A program made the translations under genes and the position numbers. 64,000 nt of DNA, taken from positions 2,172,514 to 2,236,513 of the forward strand of contig CP051246.1 in the NCBI GenBank assembly GCA_017795085.1, given 5' to 3'. The notes beneath the pieces are model-generated. The model saw nothing but the letters and a program-made list of their open reading frames with translations, made no database searches and was not told the DNA's origin. The DNA is from Salegentibacter sp. GTDB taxonomy: Bacteria; Bacteroidota; Bacteroidia; Flavobacteriales; Flavobacteriaceae. Shown here piece after piece: positions 18,970-28,201 of this stretch (position 1 is its first letter; the number at the start of each line of letters is the position of its first letter).

Positions 18970-19083
18970 TTTCTAATGTACGTAATTAAACCTCATCCTA
19001 TACTTGTATCAGGATTTAAGCTGTTGATCTTAATAATCTAAAGTCTAAAATATCAGCTTAAAATTTAATTAATTATAGTTTTT

Positions 19084-20391
19084 TTAAATTTCCTCTTTAT
19101 CTACTTTCATTTGTCGTTCATAACCCTTAAACGGTCTAATAATCAAACGTGCAGCTTTATCGTAATTTATGTAATTATATATCCAGTTAAAGAAAGTTAC
19201 AAGACGGTTTCTAAAGCCAATTAAAAACCAAAGATGAACAAACATCCAGATAAACCAGGCTATAAATCCACTAAATTTCATTCTCCCCATATCTACCACA
19301 GCACGGTTACGGCCCACCGTTGCCATAGTTCCCTTATCATAATATTCAAAAGGCTCCAGCTTCTCTCCTTTTATCAGGTTTTTTAAGTTTTTGGCTAAAT
19401 GCTTTCCCTGCTGAATAGCCGGTTGAGCTACCATAGGATGCCCCTTTGGGTATTCTTTGGTTTGCATTAACGCAATATCGCCAACTGCAAAAATATTTTC
19501 ATAACCATTTATCTGGTTAAAAGCATTCACTTCATAGCGATTGGCTTTTTCTACAAGTGCCGAAGCATTTAAACCTTCTACCGGTGCCCCGGTTACCCCT
19601 GCAGACCAAATAAAAGTTTCGGTTTTCAAAGCTAATTCGGTATTGGTAGTAACCAGATTCCCGTCATAACTTTTAACCATTGTATTTAAATGAATATCTA
19701 CCCCGAGTTCTTCCAAAAACTTGTGGGCTTTTTTTGAAGCCTCCTCACTCATTGGTGGTAAAACGCGTTCCAAACCTTCCAACAAATGAATATGCATTTC
19801 ATTGGGATCAATATCAGGATAATCTTTAGGTACAATATGATTTCTCAATTCTGCAATAGCACCACTTAATTCAACACCGGTAGGTCCTGCCCCAACCAGT
19901 ACAAAATTAAGCAAAGCTTTACGACGCTCAGGATCATCGGTAATCACCGCCTGTTCTAAATTCTCAAGAATAAGGCTTCTAATATTTAGAGCCTGCGGAA
20001 CAGTTTTCATCCACATTCCGTTTTTTTGAATACTTTCATTCCCGAAAAAATTAGTTTTTGACCCGGTGGCTATTACCAAATAATCAAAAGTCAACTCGCC
20101 AATACTGGTAAAAACAGTGTTTTTATCCGGATCTATACGATCAACTTCTGCTAACCTAAAAATACAGGTTTTATTTTCCCGGGTTACTTTACGAAGAGGA
20201 TAAGCAATAGAATCCGGCTCCAGACCTGAAGTTGAAACCTGATATAATAAAGGCTGAAAAGTGTGGTAATTATGTTTATCTAAAATTACGGTTTGCACAT
20301 CTTCTTTCAGCAATTTTCGCATCAGGGCCATCCCTGCAAAGCCGCCCCCAATAATTACCACCCTGGGCAAGTCGGTTTTTGGTATATTCAT
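19084..20391 (-). CDS. ndh: Type II NADH dehydrogenase / NAD(P)/FAD-dependent oxidoreductase
   Basis: A single-subunit, non-proton-pumping NADH:quinone oxidoreductase of the respiratory chain. The ATG at 20391 is preferred to an upstream start at 20412 because the FAD motif 'VVIIGGGFAGM' then lies near residue 10, as is usual. The NADH-binding Rossmann motif 'LVGAGPTGVELSGAIAEL' is near 165 and 'FAVGDIAL' near 303. The C-terminal hydrophobic and basic segment around 365-410 ('FIAWFIWMFVHLWFLIGF') anchors it to the membrane. Length about 435 residues, normal for the family. Monocistronic. Confidence 0.88.
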   Translation of the reverse strand: MNIPKTDLPRVVIIGGGFAGMALMRKLLKEDVQTVILDKHNYHTFQPLLYQVSTSGLEPDSIAYPLRKVTRENKTCIFRLAEVDRIDPDKNTVFTSIGELTFDYLVIATGSKTNFFGNESIQKNGMWMKTVPQALNIRSLILENLEQAVITDDPERRKALLNFVLVGAGPTGVELSGAIAELRNHIVPKDYPDIDPNEMHIHLLEGLERVLPPMSEEASKKAHKFLEELGVDIHLNTMVKSYDGNLVTTNTELALKTETFIWSAGVTGAPVEGLNASALVEKANRYEVNAFNQINGYENIFAVGDIALMQTKEYPKGHPMVAQPAIQQGKHLAKNLKNLIKGEKLEPFEYYDKGTMATVGRNRAVVDMGRMKFSGFIAWFIWMFVHLWFLIGFRNRLVTFFNWIYNYINYDKAARLIIRPFKGYERQMKVDKEEI

Positions 20392-20520
20392 AATAAGGTT
20401 GGTTTTTATCAAATTTAAGCCTTACGAATTGGCAGCGGAAAAATTATAGCCTTATTAACTATAATTTATACTTTTTTGTAACATTGTAGTTCTAATGGCT
20501 ACCTATATAGCAGCTAACCG

Positions 20521-21021
20521 GTGAGTGTGGATAAAGAATTAGAACATCAGTTTATAACTAATCTAGAGAAGCATCAGAATATAGCGCATAAAATATGCCG
20601 TATTTATACTAACGATAAAGACGCTCATCAGGATCTATTTCAGGAAATTACTATTCAGCTTTGGAAAGCATACCCTAAATTCCGCGGCGATTCAAAATTT
20701 AGCACATGGATGTACCGGGTAGCATTAAATACCGCTATTACCTTATATAGAAAGAAAAAAAGGGAAATTAAAACTCAGGATTTTGATACGGTAAATTTTA
20801 AAATTAAAGCTGAAGAGTATAATGATGAAATCGAACAACAAATAAGCCTGCTTTACGCAGCTATTAGGGAACTAAACGATATTGAAAAAGCTCTGGTGTT
20901 TTTATATCTAGAAGAAAAAAATTATAAGGAAATTTCTGAAACCCTGGGAATAACCGAAGTTAATGCAAGAGTGAAGATGAATAGGGTTAAAACGAAATTA
21001 AAAAGTATACTAAATCCGTAA
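20521..21021 (+). CDS. RNA polymerase sigma factor, sigma-70/ECF family
   Basis: The 166-residue protein has sigma region 2 ('DAHQDLFQEITIQLWKAYPK' and 'FSTWMYRVALNTAI' at about 38-78) and region 4 ('LEEKNYKEISETLGITEVNA' near 135-154, a helix-turn-helix). It replaces the housekeeping sigma factor at specific promoters. No ATG is available. Either GTG at 20521 or GTG at 20527 starts it, and the second gives a typical N-terminus. The next gene begins 5 bases after its stop and encodes a membrane protein, the common sigma/regulator layout. Its regulon cannot be read from the sequence. Confidence 0.88.
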   Translation: MSVDKELEHQFITNLEKHQNIAHKICRIYTNDKDAHQDLFQEITIQLWKAYPKFRGDSKFSTWMYRVALNTAITLYRKKKREIKTQDFDTVNFKIKAEEYNDEIEQQISLLYAAIRELNDIEKALVFLYLEEKNYKEISETLGITEVNARVKMNRVKTKLKSILNP

Positions 21022-21026
21022 TTGAA

Positions 21027-21665
21027 ATGGATGAACTGGATTTATTAAAACAAGATTGGAAAAAGCAGGAAGAATCCCTTCCCAAGCTTTCTTATAACGA
21101 CATTTATAAAATGTTGTGGAAAAAATCTTCGTCTATTGTTAAGTGGATTTTTGTTATTAGTATTCTCGAATTTGTATTCTGGGGGATTCTAAATATTCTC
21201 CTTGCTGATGGTGAGTATTGGGAAAGATTGGAACACCTTCACCTAACAGAATTTACAATTGGGGTATATATAATAACTTACGGCGTTACGTTTTATTTTA
21301 TTTATCGATTTTACAGAAATTACCGTGAAATTTCTGCCCTGGATGATGCAAAGACCCTGATGAAAAAAATTCTGAGTATACGTAAAACTGTAAAGCTTTA
21401 TATTGGGTACATCATAATTTCAACAATAGTTACCAGCATAATTTACTCGGGTTTCTACATATATTATCACGGTTTAGATACACAAGCAGACCATCCCGAA
21501 CAATATAATTTCACCTTAACCCAATGGCTTATTTTTGGAGGCGTAATGATTATTGGCTTAGCACTATTTACCGGCCTTATCTGGTTATTTTATCGAATTG
21601 TATATGGAATTCTCTTAAAACGCCTATATAAAAATTATAAAGAATTAAGAAAGCTGGAATTGTAA
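21027..21665 (+). CDS. Membrane protein of unknown function, possible sigma-factor partner
   Basis: A 212-residue protein with a short charged N-terminal domain (1-50, containing 'LKQDWKKQEESLPKLS'), then about four hydrophobic segments near 45-70, 80-100, 130-155 and 170-195. It is co-transcribed 5 bases behind the sigma-factor gene. The N-terminal cytoplasmic domain plus membrane anchor would suit an anti-sigma factor, but no recognised anti-sigma motif (such as the zinc HxxxCxxC) is present. That function is inferred from context only. Confidence 0.6.
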   Translation: MDELDLLKQDWKKQEESLPKLSYNDIYKMLWKKSSSIVKWIFVISILEFVFWGILNILLADGEYWERLEHLHLTEFTIGVYIITYGVTFYFIYRFYRNYREISALDDAKTLMKKILSIRKTVKLYIGYIIISTIVTSIIYSGFYIYYHGLDTQADHPEQYNFTLTQWLIFGGVMIIGLALFTGLIWLFYRIVYGILLKRLYKNYKELRKLEL

Positions 21666-21695
21666 GGTGATTAACGGTGTTACTTAACTTAAGTA

Positions 21696-21738
21696 ATGGG
21701 AATAAAATCTGAAAATTTGATTCCACTCCCATTTTTTT
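21696..21738. terminator. Probable terminator between convergent genes
   Basis: AATGGGAATaaaatc and gattccactCCCATT can fold into an imperfect stem followed by a T-run on the plus strand, 30 bases after the membrane-protein stop and before the convergent DUF2911 gene. Confidence 0.45.
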
Positions 21739-21762
21739 AAATATTGGAAATAAAAAATATCG

Positions 21763-22605
21763 CTACTCAGCTCCCCATTTTTTTAAAGAATCTTTATTCA
21801 TTTTTACATAATCGGGATTTCCTGCTTTCTCGGCCGCAGCCAAAGATTTTTTTGCAGTTTGAATAGCTGCTTCCTTCTTCCCCAAATCGGCTTCTATAAG
21901 CGATTTTCTTCGTAATACCCAATAAGCATCATTCCCCATTTCAACGGCTTTTTGAATCCACTCATAAGCTCTATCCAAATCTTTACCTGCATCATGAAAA
22001 TAACTTGCGGCTGCAAAATAATCGCCTGCACCCGGCCCATTTATTATTTTATCGATACTGGCCATCGCTTTTTCTTCCGTAGGAACTTCAAAAGTAAGCG
22101 TGGCGGCCACATCTGCCCAAATAAAATTTAAATCAGCCGAATTATTGCTTAAATTATCAATCATTATAGTAAAAGTTTCCATCTCAAAAGGAAGTTTTGA
22201 AACCTCAGCATTTATCTTTAACACTGCTTTTTCTTCATCCCATTTTGCAGGATTTCCCCAGTTATTATAATCGGAATAGAAAATCACCTCCCATTTCCCT
22301 TCCTCAGGACGGGTATAAATAGCATAACTTCCTTTTTTAAGTGTTTTACCTTCAATTACTACATCATCACTAAAAGTAATTTTGGTATTCTCATTAGCTC
22401 CGGTCCGCCATACCTCACCGTAGGGCACCAGGTTTCCAAAGATTTCCCGTCCTCGCATTCCCGGGCGGGAATATTCCAAAGTAACATCGGTTAACCCAAC
22501 TTTTTGTTCAATTTTTGTAAAAGGACTTGGCTGCGGGGCTTCAACTTGTGCTATTGCAAAACTACCACCGAGTAAAACACAGCAAAAAAATAGTATTTTT
22601 TTCAT
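21763..22605 (-). CDS. Secreted DUF2911-domain protein with tetratricopeptide-like tail
   Basis: 280 residues with a signal peptide (1-19, 'CCVLLGGSFAIAQV'), so periplasmic or secreted. Residues 30-170 form the DUF2911 domain, with the typical 'VTLEYSRPGMRGREIFG' and 'WRTGANENTKITFSDDV' blocks. The tail from about 190 is alanine-rich and helical, with repeats like 'AYEWIQKAVEMGNDAYWVLR' that look like TPR units. DUF2911 proteins are common in Bacteroidota and have no known biochemical role. The gene is divergent from the SRPBCC-photolyase operon. Confidence 0.82.
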   Translation of the reverse strand: MKKILFFCCVLLGGSFAIAQVEAPQPSPFTKIEQKVGLTDVTLEYSRPGMRGREIFGNLVPYGEVWRTGANENTKITFSDDVVIEGKTLKKGSYAIYTRPEEGKWEVIFYSDYNNWGNPAKWDEEKAVLKINAEVSKLPFEMETFTIMIDNLSNNSADLNFIWADVAATLTFEVPTEEKAMASIDKIINGPGAGDYFAAASYFHDAGKDLDRAYEWIQKAVEMGNDAYWVLRRKSLIEADLGKKEAAIQTAKKSLAAAEKAGNPDYVKMNKDSLKKWGAE

Positions 22606-22668
22606 TTTGATTTATTTTGTTTTCTCAAATATACAGAGAAAACCAATGCTTTGGAACCAAATAAACTT

Positions 22669-22691
22669 TATATTTTGTTTAACAAAATATA
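22669..22691. promoter_or_regulatory. 23-bp palindrome, candidate operator before SRPBCC-photolyase
   Basis: The 23 bases from 22669 to 22691 are a perfect inverted repeat centred on T22680. The left arm reads TATATTTTGTT and the right arm AACAAAATATA. A related half-site TTAAACAAAA follows at about 22700. It lies in the 139-base divergent gap, 54 bases before the SRPBCC start. Such symmetry suggests a dimeric repressor or activator. A light-responsive MerR-type regulator would fit the photolyase but is not encoded in the window. Confidence 0.6.
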
Positions 22692-22744
22692 TTTTAAATT
22701 AAACAAAAATAAATATAATTTTATTTCAGCAAGTTTATATTTTC

Positions 22745-23215
22745 GTGAAAATACATCAGTTATATACCAGTCAAAACCTCCCGATAAGCCTTGATGAAGC
22801 CTGGACTTTTTTTTCTGAACCAATAAATTTAAAAACCATCACCCCGGATTATATGGGTTTTGATATTATTTCAGGAGCTGACCAAAAAATGTATTCCGGA
22901 CAAATTATAGAATATATCGTAACGCCCATTGCGGGTATAAAAACAAGCTGGGTTACAGAAATCACTCATATCAAAGACAAATCTTATTTTGTTGATGAAC
23001 AGCGATTCGGTCCCTATTCAATGTGGCACCACAAACATTTTTTTAAAGAAATTCCCGGGGGAGTTAAAATAGAGGATTTACTTCACTACAAATTACCATT
23101 TGGATTTCTTGGCCAAATAATACACCCTATTTTGATAAAATCTAAGCTTCAAGAAATTTTTAATTATAGAGAAAAGAAACTTAAAGAGCTTTTTGAAAAA
23201 CCAACTACTAAATGA
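22745..23215 (+). CDS. SRPBCC-family (START-like) protein in photolyase operon
   Basis: A 156-residue single-domain protein of the SRPBCC fold. It begins 'HQLYTSQNLPISLDEAWTFF', followed by the usual 'NLKTITPDYMGF', and ends in a long helix. It uses a GTG start; no ATG lies in frame near it. The stop overlaps the photolyase ATG by 4 bases (ATGA), so the two are coupled. SRPBCC proteins bind hydrophobic ligands. In Bacteroidota a copy commonly precedes photolyase genes, but its function there is not known to me. No signal peptide. Confidence 0.8.
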   Translation: MKIHQLYTSQNLPISLDEAWTFFSEPINLKTITPDYMGFDIISGADQKMYSGQIIEYIVTPIAGIKTSWVTEITHIKDKSYFVDEQRFGPYSMWHHKHFFKEIPGGVKIEDLLHYKLPFGFLGQIIHPILIKSKLQEIFNYREKKLKELFEKPTTK

Positions 23216-24513
23216 AAGAAAAACTAAATATTTTCTGGTTTAGACGTGATTTACGCATAGATGATAATGTGGGATTTTTAGAAGCATTAAAAAGTAAAAA
23301 TCCTGTTTTTCCCATCTTTATTTTTGATACAGAAATTATCGATTCACTTCCTGAAAATGATGCGCGAGTAACTTTTATACATGAGCAACTCCAGAAAATA
23401 CGAAAAAAACTTCAGCATAAATATCAAAGCTCTATCGCAATTTACCACGGAAGGCCAAAGGAAATATTTGAGCAAATTATTTCAGAAAATAAAATTGAAA
23501 AGGTTTTTACTAATCGTGATTATGAACCTTATGCAAAGGAACGGGATAAAAAAATAGCCGATTTACTTTCAAAGAAAAATATCGAATTTCTAAGTTTTAA
23601 AGATCAGGTAATTTTTGAAAAAGATGAAATCAACAAGCAGGATGGCGGGCCTTATATCGTGTACACTCCTTATATGAAATCGTGGAAACAAAAATTTAAT
23701 ACTGAAAATTTAAAAATACATTATACGGCACAACACTTACAAAATCTGATAAAAAACCAAAGCTTGCCCAATCTTGAATTAAAGGAAATGGGCTTTAAGA
23801 GCTCCTCCTTAAAGGTGCCTGATTATGATTTAAACTCAAACCTGATACAGGATTATGAAAAGAAAAGAGATTTTCCCGCTGCTAAGGCCACTTCCCGAAT
23901 TGGGCCACATTTACGCTTTGGTACCCTGGGAATTAGAAAAGTAGTTAAAAAAGCAGCTCATGAAAACGATAAAACCTTTTTAGAAGAATTAATCTGGAGG
24001 GAGTTTTTTATGCAGGTACTCTATTATAATCCTAAAACTGTTACCCAGGCTTTTAAAAAGAAATACGATAATATTAAATGGCGAAATAATAAAGCTGAAT
24101 TTGGAAAATGGAAAACGGGAAAAACCGGATTTCCACTGGTTGATGCCGGGATGCGGCAACTAAACAAAACCGGGTTTATGCATAACCGTATACGAATGTT
24201 AGTTGGAAGTTTTCTATGCAAGCACCTTTTGATAGACTGGCGTTGGGGCGAGGCCTATTTTGCTGAAAAGTTATTAGATTATGAAATGGCATCTAATGTG
24301 GGCAACTGGCAATGGGTAGCCGGAAGCGGTGTTGATGCTGCGCCTTATTTCCGAATTTTTAATCCCGGCACCCAAATCGATAAATTTGATAAAGATAAAG
24401 AATATATCAAAAAATGGGTTGAAGAATTTGATACAGCAAACTACCCCGAACCTATGCTAAACCATAAATATGCCCGAGAACGCGCATTAAAAATCTATAA
24501 AGAGGCAATGTAA
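23212..24513 (+). CDS. phr: Cryptochrome/deoxyribodipyrimidine photo-lyase
   Basis: A flavoenzyme that uses blue light to split pyrimidine dimers in DNA. The 433 residues comprise an N-terminal antenna domain ('NIFWFRRDLRIDDNVGF', residues 5-21) and a C-terminal FAD domain with 'ATSRIGPHLRFGTLGIR' near 223, 'EELIWREFFMQVLYYNP' near 258, 'FPLVDAGMRQLNKTGFMHN' near 305 and 'DYEMASNVGNWQWVAGSG' near 358. The last block holds the flavin-contact Asn and electron-transfer Trp residues. The length is slightly short but typical of flavobacterial CPD photolyases. Translationally coupled to the SRPBCC gene. Confidence 0.93.
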   Translation: MKEKLNIFWFRRDLRIDDNVGFLEALKSKNPVFPIFIFDTEIIDSLPENDARVTFIHEQLQKIRKKLQHKYQSSIAIYHGRPKEIFEQIISENKIEKVFTNRDYEPYAKERDKKIADLLSKKNIEFLSFKDQVIFEKDEINKQDGGPYIVYTPYMKSWKQKFNTENLKIHYTAQHLQNLIKNQSLPNLELKEMGFKSSSLKVPDYDLNSNLIQDYEKKRDFPAAKATSRIGPHLRFGTLGIRKVVKKAAHENDKTFLEELIWREFFMQVLYYNPKTVTQAFKKKYDNIKWRNNKAEFGKWKTGKTGFPLVDAGMRQLNKTGFMHNRIRMLVGSFLCKHLLIDWRWGEAYFAEKLLDYEMASNVGNWQWVAGSGVDAAPYFRIFNPGTQIDKFDKDKEYIKKWVEEFDTANYPEPMLNHKYARERALKIYKEAM

Positions 24514-24590
24514 AGCCCCCTAACCCCAAAGGGGAACTCATCTGTGAAAACATCGCAGGGCATTTATCCTGTGAATTTTCGGATTTTCTC

Positions 24591-24609
24591 CCTGTGGCAA
24601 GACCACAGG
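24591..24609. repeat. Short perfect hairpin between photolyase and helicase genes
   Basis: CCTGTGG and CCACAGG form a 7-bp stem around a CAAGA loop. A second small hairpin (CCCC AAA GGGG) lies at about 24525. There is no T-run, so a terminator role is doubtful. The two genes converge here. Confidence 0.4.
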
Positions 24610-24660
24610 GCGTAATATTTAGTAAATTAATTAGGGCAAGCCGGAGCATTTAAATCTCGA

Positions 24661-26094
24661 TTATCGAGTAAAAAACTCGTCTTTAAAACCTATTAAATAC
24701 AACTTATCGGTAGCCCGAGTTACCGCGGTATACAACCAACGCAGGTACTCCTTCCCCACTCCTTCAGGCAAATACGGCTGTTCTACAAAAATGGTATGCC
24801 ACTGCCCACCCTGCGATTTATGGCAAGTCATAGCATAAGAGAATTTAATTTGAAGTGCGTTGAAATATTTATTATTCTTCACTTTTAAAAATTTCTTGTA
24901 TTTGCTGCGTTCTTCGGCATAATCTTTCATCACTTCCTGATAAAGCTGGTTCCCTTCTTCATAACTAAGCGAAGGTGTATTGCTTGTAAGTGTATCGAGT
25001 AAGACCACGGTTTCAAAAGGCTTCATTTTGGGATAATCTACCATTTGCACCTGAACTTCGGCAAAACGAAAACCGTATAATTCCTTAATTGCAAATATCT
25101 CCAGCACTTTTATAATATCACCATTAGCAATAAATCCAGCTTCAGAGCTTGGTTTCACCCAAAAGTAATTGTTTTTCACCACCATAAGATAATCGCCGGC
25201 AGAAATCTCTTCTTCCTGAAACAAAATGCGCGAACGAATTTGCTGATTATACAAATTGGCCCTTTTATTAGACCGAACAATAATACTGGTCTCTTCATGG
25301 CCTAAATTAGCATAAGAATCCTGAATAGCATCCATAATCTCATAGCCATCCTGAAGGCGTACCACATCGGCTTTTTCACTCAACTGAAACTGGAAACTTT
25401 CGTAAAAACCATCTTGAATACTTTCCCTAATCCGGGTTGCATTATTCAGAATATCACTTTCAGAAGCCTGTCTTACCACTTCATCAAGTTCAATATGTTT
25501 TACTTCTTTATTATAAGCAAATCCAAGTTTATCTTCATCCAAGGCGGGGCTCATTTCCATTTTAACCGGCGGAAGTTGTGCGGTATCCCCTATTAAAATA
25601 AGTTTACAATTGTGCCCGGAATATACATACTGAATAAGATCGTCTAACAAACTACCGTTTTCCATCAGTTTTGATTCTGAAGGCCGGTCTGAAATCATAG
25701 AAGCTTCATCTACTATAAAGATGCTGTTTTTATGTTTATTGGGTTGCAATACAAATTGTACCCCCGATCCGCCTGATTTCTTCGGAAAATAGATTTTCTT
25801 ATGAATGGTAAAGGCTTCTTTTTTAGAATAATTTGCAATTACTTTGGCAGCCCTTCCGGTAGGCGCCAACAATACCCCCGATTTTTTAATCTCCCACAAG
25901 TTTTTAACAAGGGTACTTATTATGGTTGTTTTTCCGGTTCCAGCAAAGCCTTTTAGCATAAAGATCGAATCTTTAGAAATGCCTGTAACAAAATCTGCAA
26001 GCTGTTGCAGCGCTATATCCTGACCTGCTCTCGCTTCAAATCCCAAATTGTTTAAAAGAAGATTATAAAAGTCGGTTGAAGTGAGCTCTTTCAT
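24661..26094 (-). CDS. RecD2/Pif1-like AAA ATP-dependent helicase (superfamily 1)
   Basis: A DNA helicase of about 477 residues. The ATG at 26094 is preferred over an upstream TTG at 26115. Walker A 'MLKGFAGTGKTTIISTL' is near residue 47, Walker B 'IFIVDEASM' near 125, motif III 'LILIGDTAQLPPVK' near 164, and the C-terminal UvrD-like motifs 'SYAMTCHKSQGGQW' near 423 and 'WLYTAVTRATDKLYL' near 455. It is much smaller than full RecD2 and is usually annotated in Flavobacteriaceae as ATP-dependent exonuclease or AAA family. It likely acts in repair or recombination. Monocistronic. Confidence 0.85.
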   Translation of the reverse strand: MKELTSTDFYNLLLNNLGFEARAGQDIALQQLADFVTGISKDSIFMLKGFAGTGKTTIISTLVKNLWEIKKSGVLLAPTGRAAKVIANYSKKEAFTIHKKIYFPKKSGGSGVQFVLQPNKHKNSIFIVDEASMISDRPSESKLMENGSLLDDLIQYVYSGHNCKLILIGDTAQLPPVKMEMSPALDEDKLGFAYNKEVKHIELDEVVRQASESDILNNATRIRESIQDGFYESFQFQLSEKADVVRLQDGYEIMDAIQDSYANLGHEETSIIVRSNKRANLYNQQIRSRILFQEEEISAGDYLMVVKNNYFWVKPSSEAGFIANGDIIKVLEIFAIKELYGFRFAEVQVQMVDYPKMKPFETVVLLDTLTSNTPSLSYEEGNQLYQEVMKDYAEERSKYKKFLKVKNNKYFNALQIKFSYAMTCHKSQGGQWHTIFVEQPYLPEGVGKEYLRWLYTAVTRATDKLYLIGFKDEFFTR

Positions 26095-26166
26095 ATAAAA
26101 TTCGAAAAAGCTCAAAGATAAGAAGGGATTTTTAGGGAAGAAACTTTTACGAATAAAAAAAAATTG

Positions 26167-26174
26167 TAGATTTG
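26167..26174 (+). promoter_or_regulatory. Candidate -7 promoter box for the DUF3822-rsmD operon
   Basis: TAGATTTG matches the Bacteroidota TAnnTTTG -7 consensus, 41 bases before the start of the first gene. An AT-rich stretch with TTTTACG lies about 20 bases upstream. Confidence 0.5.
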
Positions 26175-26215
26175 TCGTGTAACACTTATAACTTATTAAA
26201 ATAAATCACAAGAGC

Positions 26216-26869
26216 ATGAGACTTGCAATTCAGTTACTTCTTTGGTTGGTTATTATATTTTTGGCCTACCTTACTTTTGATGCGGTATACCAACCCATAC
26301 AGTTTAACAAAGTAAAAGAACAAAGATTTTCAAAGGTTATTAAAAACCTTAGTGATATTCGTAAGGCCGAACTCGCCCACAAAGAAGTAACCGGTGAATT
26401 TCAGGCAGATTTTGATAAACTGGTACAGTTTCTTGATACTGCTGAATTTGCAATTACCCAACGTAGGGATACCACCATTTTAGATGAAGAATACCGCAAA
26501 ACCTACGGAGTTGATGAATATATTGAAAAAGTGATTGTTGACACTCTAGGTTTCGCATCGGTGAAAGATTCTATTTTCAAAGGAAACCGGGATCGGTATG
26601 CCAATATGATTGAGGTACCTATTGAAGGAGTAGATGAAAAAATTGAACTCGATGCCGGCACTATAAATAAAGGCGGCAATATGGTACCGGTTTTTGAAGC
26701 CCGAATTGCAAAAAGCGTTTTATTATACGACCAGGACAGGGATCTAGTATTACAGGAAAACGAAGTAAAATCGGTAGATGATGTAAACGGCCGTTATATA
26801 AGCGTAGGCTCTATGGAAGAGGTTAACACCAACCCTAACTGGCCAGATACTTATGAAAGAAAGGAATAA
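26216..26869 (+). CDS. Membrane-anchored protein of unknown function
   Basis: The 217-residue protein has one N-terminal hydrophobic segment (residues 3-22, 'IQLLLWLVIIFLAYLTF') and a hydrophilic remainder that probably faces the periplasm. The mid part has 'DIRKAELAHKEVTGEF' near 43-58, which resembles the pilin-like 'lysine/glutamate plus tail' pattern, but no prepilin cleavage site is evident. The gene is followed with a 17-base overlap by the DUF3822 gene and then rsmD, an arrangement typical of this group. The function is unknown. Confidence 0.7.
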   Translation: MRLAIQLLLWLVIIFLAYLTFDAVYQPIQFNKVKEQRFSKVIKNLSDIRKAELAHKEVTGEFQADFDKLVQFLDTAEFAITQRRDTTILDEEYRKTYGVDEYIEKVIVDTLGFASVKDSIFKGNRDRYANMIEVPIEGVDEKIELDAGTINKGGNMVPVFEARIAKSVLLYDQDRDLVLQENEVKSVDDVNGRYISVGSMEEVNTNPNWPDTYERKE

Positions 26870-27668
26870 TTCCGAAATCATATTTTCAAAACTGTCCATT
26901 CAGGTGAGCCTGGATGGACTTTCTTTTTGTGGGCTATCTGAAGATAATAAAGTGAATTTTTACAGACGAGTTGATTTTGCTCGGCAAACTGATCCGGTTA
27001 AACTACTCTCTGAAATTCAGCAACTTTATGAAGAAGAAGAATTTCTAAAACAGGAAATCAAAGAAATAAAACTCCTCTTCAGCAATAGCTTATACACTTT
27101 GGTGCCAAGTCATCTTTTCAACGAAGAATCAGCTTCAAATTACCTGAAATTTAACGTAAAAATTTTAAAAAATGATTTTATAGCACATGACGAACTACCC
27201 AGTGCAAAGGCGCATTGTATATATGTACCCTATGCTAATATTATAAATTATTTTTTTGATCAATACGGAGAATTTGAATATCGTCACGGCAATTCAATTT
27301 TAATTGAAGAACTACTAAACCTAAAAGTCAAAGAAACCCCTACGGCCTACCTGTACAACCGAAAAGATTTTTACGATCTGGTAATTATAGAAAAAGGAGA
27401 ATTATTATTCTGTAACACGTTTCAATATGATACTCCTGAAGACTTTTTATATTACTTGCTTTTTGCTGCCGAACAATTAAACCTTGACCCGATGGAATTT
27501 GATTTACAAATGTTTGGGGAAATAGATAAAAATTCACCGCTATATAAAATCACCTACACATATATTCAAAACATCAGCTTGTTTAAACCAGAAAATAAAT
27601 ATGATTTCAGTTCTCAGATTAATGTAACGGAAGTTGAAAAAGATTTTATTTTATTAAATGCTTTTTAA
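26853..27668 (+). CDS. DUF3822-family protein
   Basis: A 271-residue soluble protein conserved in Bacteroidota directly upstream of rsmD. Recognisable blocks are 'LSIQVSLDGLSFCGL' near residues 13-27, 'LVPSHLFNEESASNYLKFNV' near 88 and 'YVPYANIINYFFDQYG' near 127. The fold resembles an ASKHA-type ATPase in some descriptions of the family, but no nucleotide motif is obvious here. It overlaps the previous gene by 17 bases and rsmD by one base, which indicates strong translational coupling. A link to ribosome or cell-wall functions is not established. Confidence 0.75.
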   Translation: MKERNNSEIIFSKLSIQVSLDGLSFCGLSEDNKVNFYRRVDFARQTDPVKLLSEIQQLYEEEEFLKQEIKEIKLLFSNSLYTLVPSHLFNEESASNYLKFNVKILKNDFIAHDELPSAKAHCIYVPYANIINYFFDQYGEFEYRHGNSILIEELLNLKVKETPTAYLYNRKDFYDLVIIEKGELLFCNTFQYDTPEDFLYYLLFAAEQLNLDPMEFDLQMFGEIDKNSPLYKITYTYIQNISLFKPENKYDFSSQINVTEVEKDFILLNAF

Positions 27669-28201
27669 TGCGTATAATTTCAGGAACCAATAAAGGAAAA
27701 CGATTAATAGCCCCGGCCAAATTGCCTGTTCGGCCCACTACCGATATGGCCAAGGAAGCGCTTTTTAATATTTTAAATAATCGCTATCAATTCTCAGGTT
27801 TACAGGTGTTAGATCTTTTTTCCGGTACCGGCAACATTGCCTATGAATTCGCTTCTCGCGGCGCCACCTCAATAACGGCTGTAGATGGTCATTTTGAATG
27901 TGTAAAGTTTATTAAAAAAACCTCGGCCGACTTAGCGTTTCCAATAAATGTGATTAAAAGTGATGTTTTTAAATTTCTTGAAAAAACTTTTCTTAAGGCC
28001 GATATTATTTTTGCCGATCCACCCTACGACTTTGCCTTTAATGACTTCAGTAAAATTCCCTATCTTATTTTTGAAAATAAATTTTTGAGTGAAAATGGCA
28101 GCTTAATTATCGAGCACTCAAAACAAACCGACCTTTCAACACTTGAACATTTTGTTGAAGCCCGCAGGTACGGTAGTTCTGTTTTTAGTTTTTTTGGATA
28201 G
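27668..28201 (+). CDS. rsmD: 16S rRNA (guanine(966)-N(2))-methyltransferase
   Basis: RsmD methylates G966 of 16S rRNA on the assembling 30S subunit, using S-adenosylmethionine. The 177-residue protein starts with the family hallmark 'MRIISGTNKGKRL' and 'RPTTDMAKEALFNIL'. It has the SAM motif 'VLDLFSGTGNIAYEFASRG' near 54-72 and the catalytic 'FADPPYDF' (NPPY-type) near 117. The start codon shares an A with the DUF3822 stop. Last gene of its operon. Confidence 0.95.
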   Translation: MRIISGTNKGKRLIAPAKLPVRPTTDMAKEALFNILNNRYQFSGLQVLDLFSGTGNIAYEFASRGATSITAVDGHFECVKFIKKTSADLAFPINVIKSDVFKFLEKTFLKADIIFADPPYDFAFNDFSKIPYLIFENKFLSENGSLIIEHSKQTDLSTLEHFVEARRYGSSVFSFFG

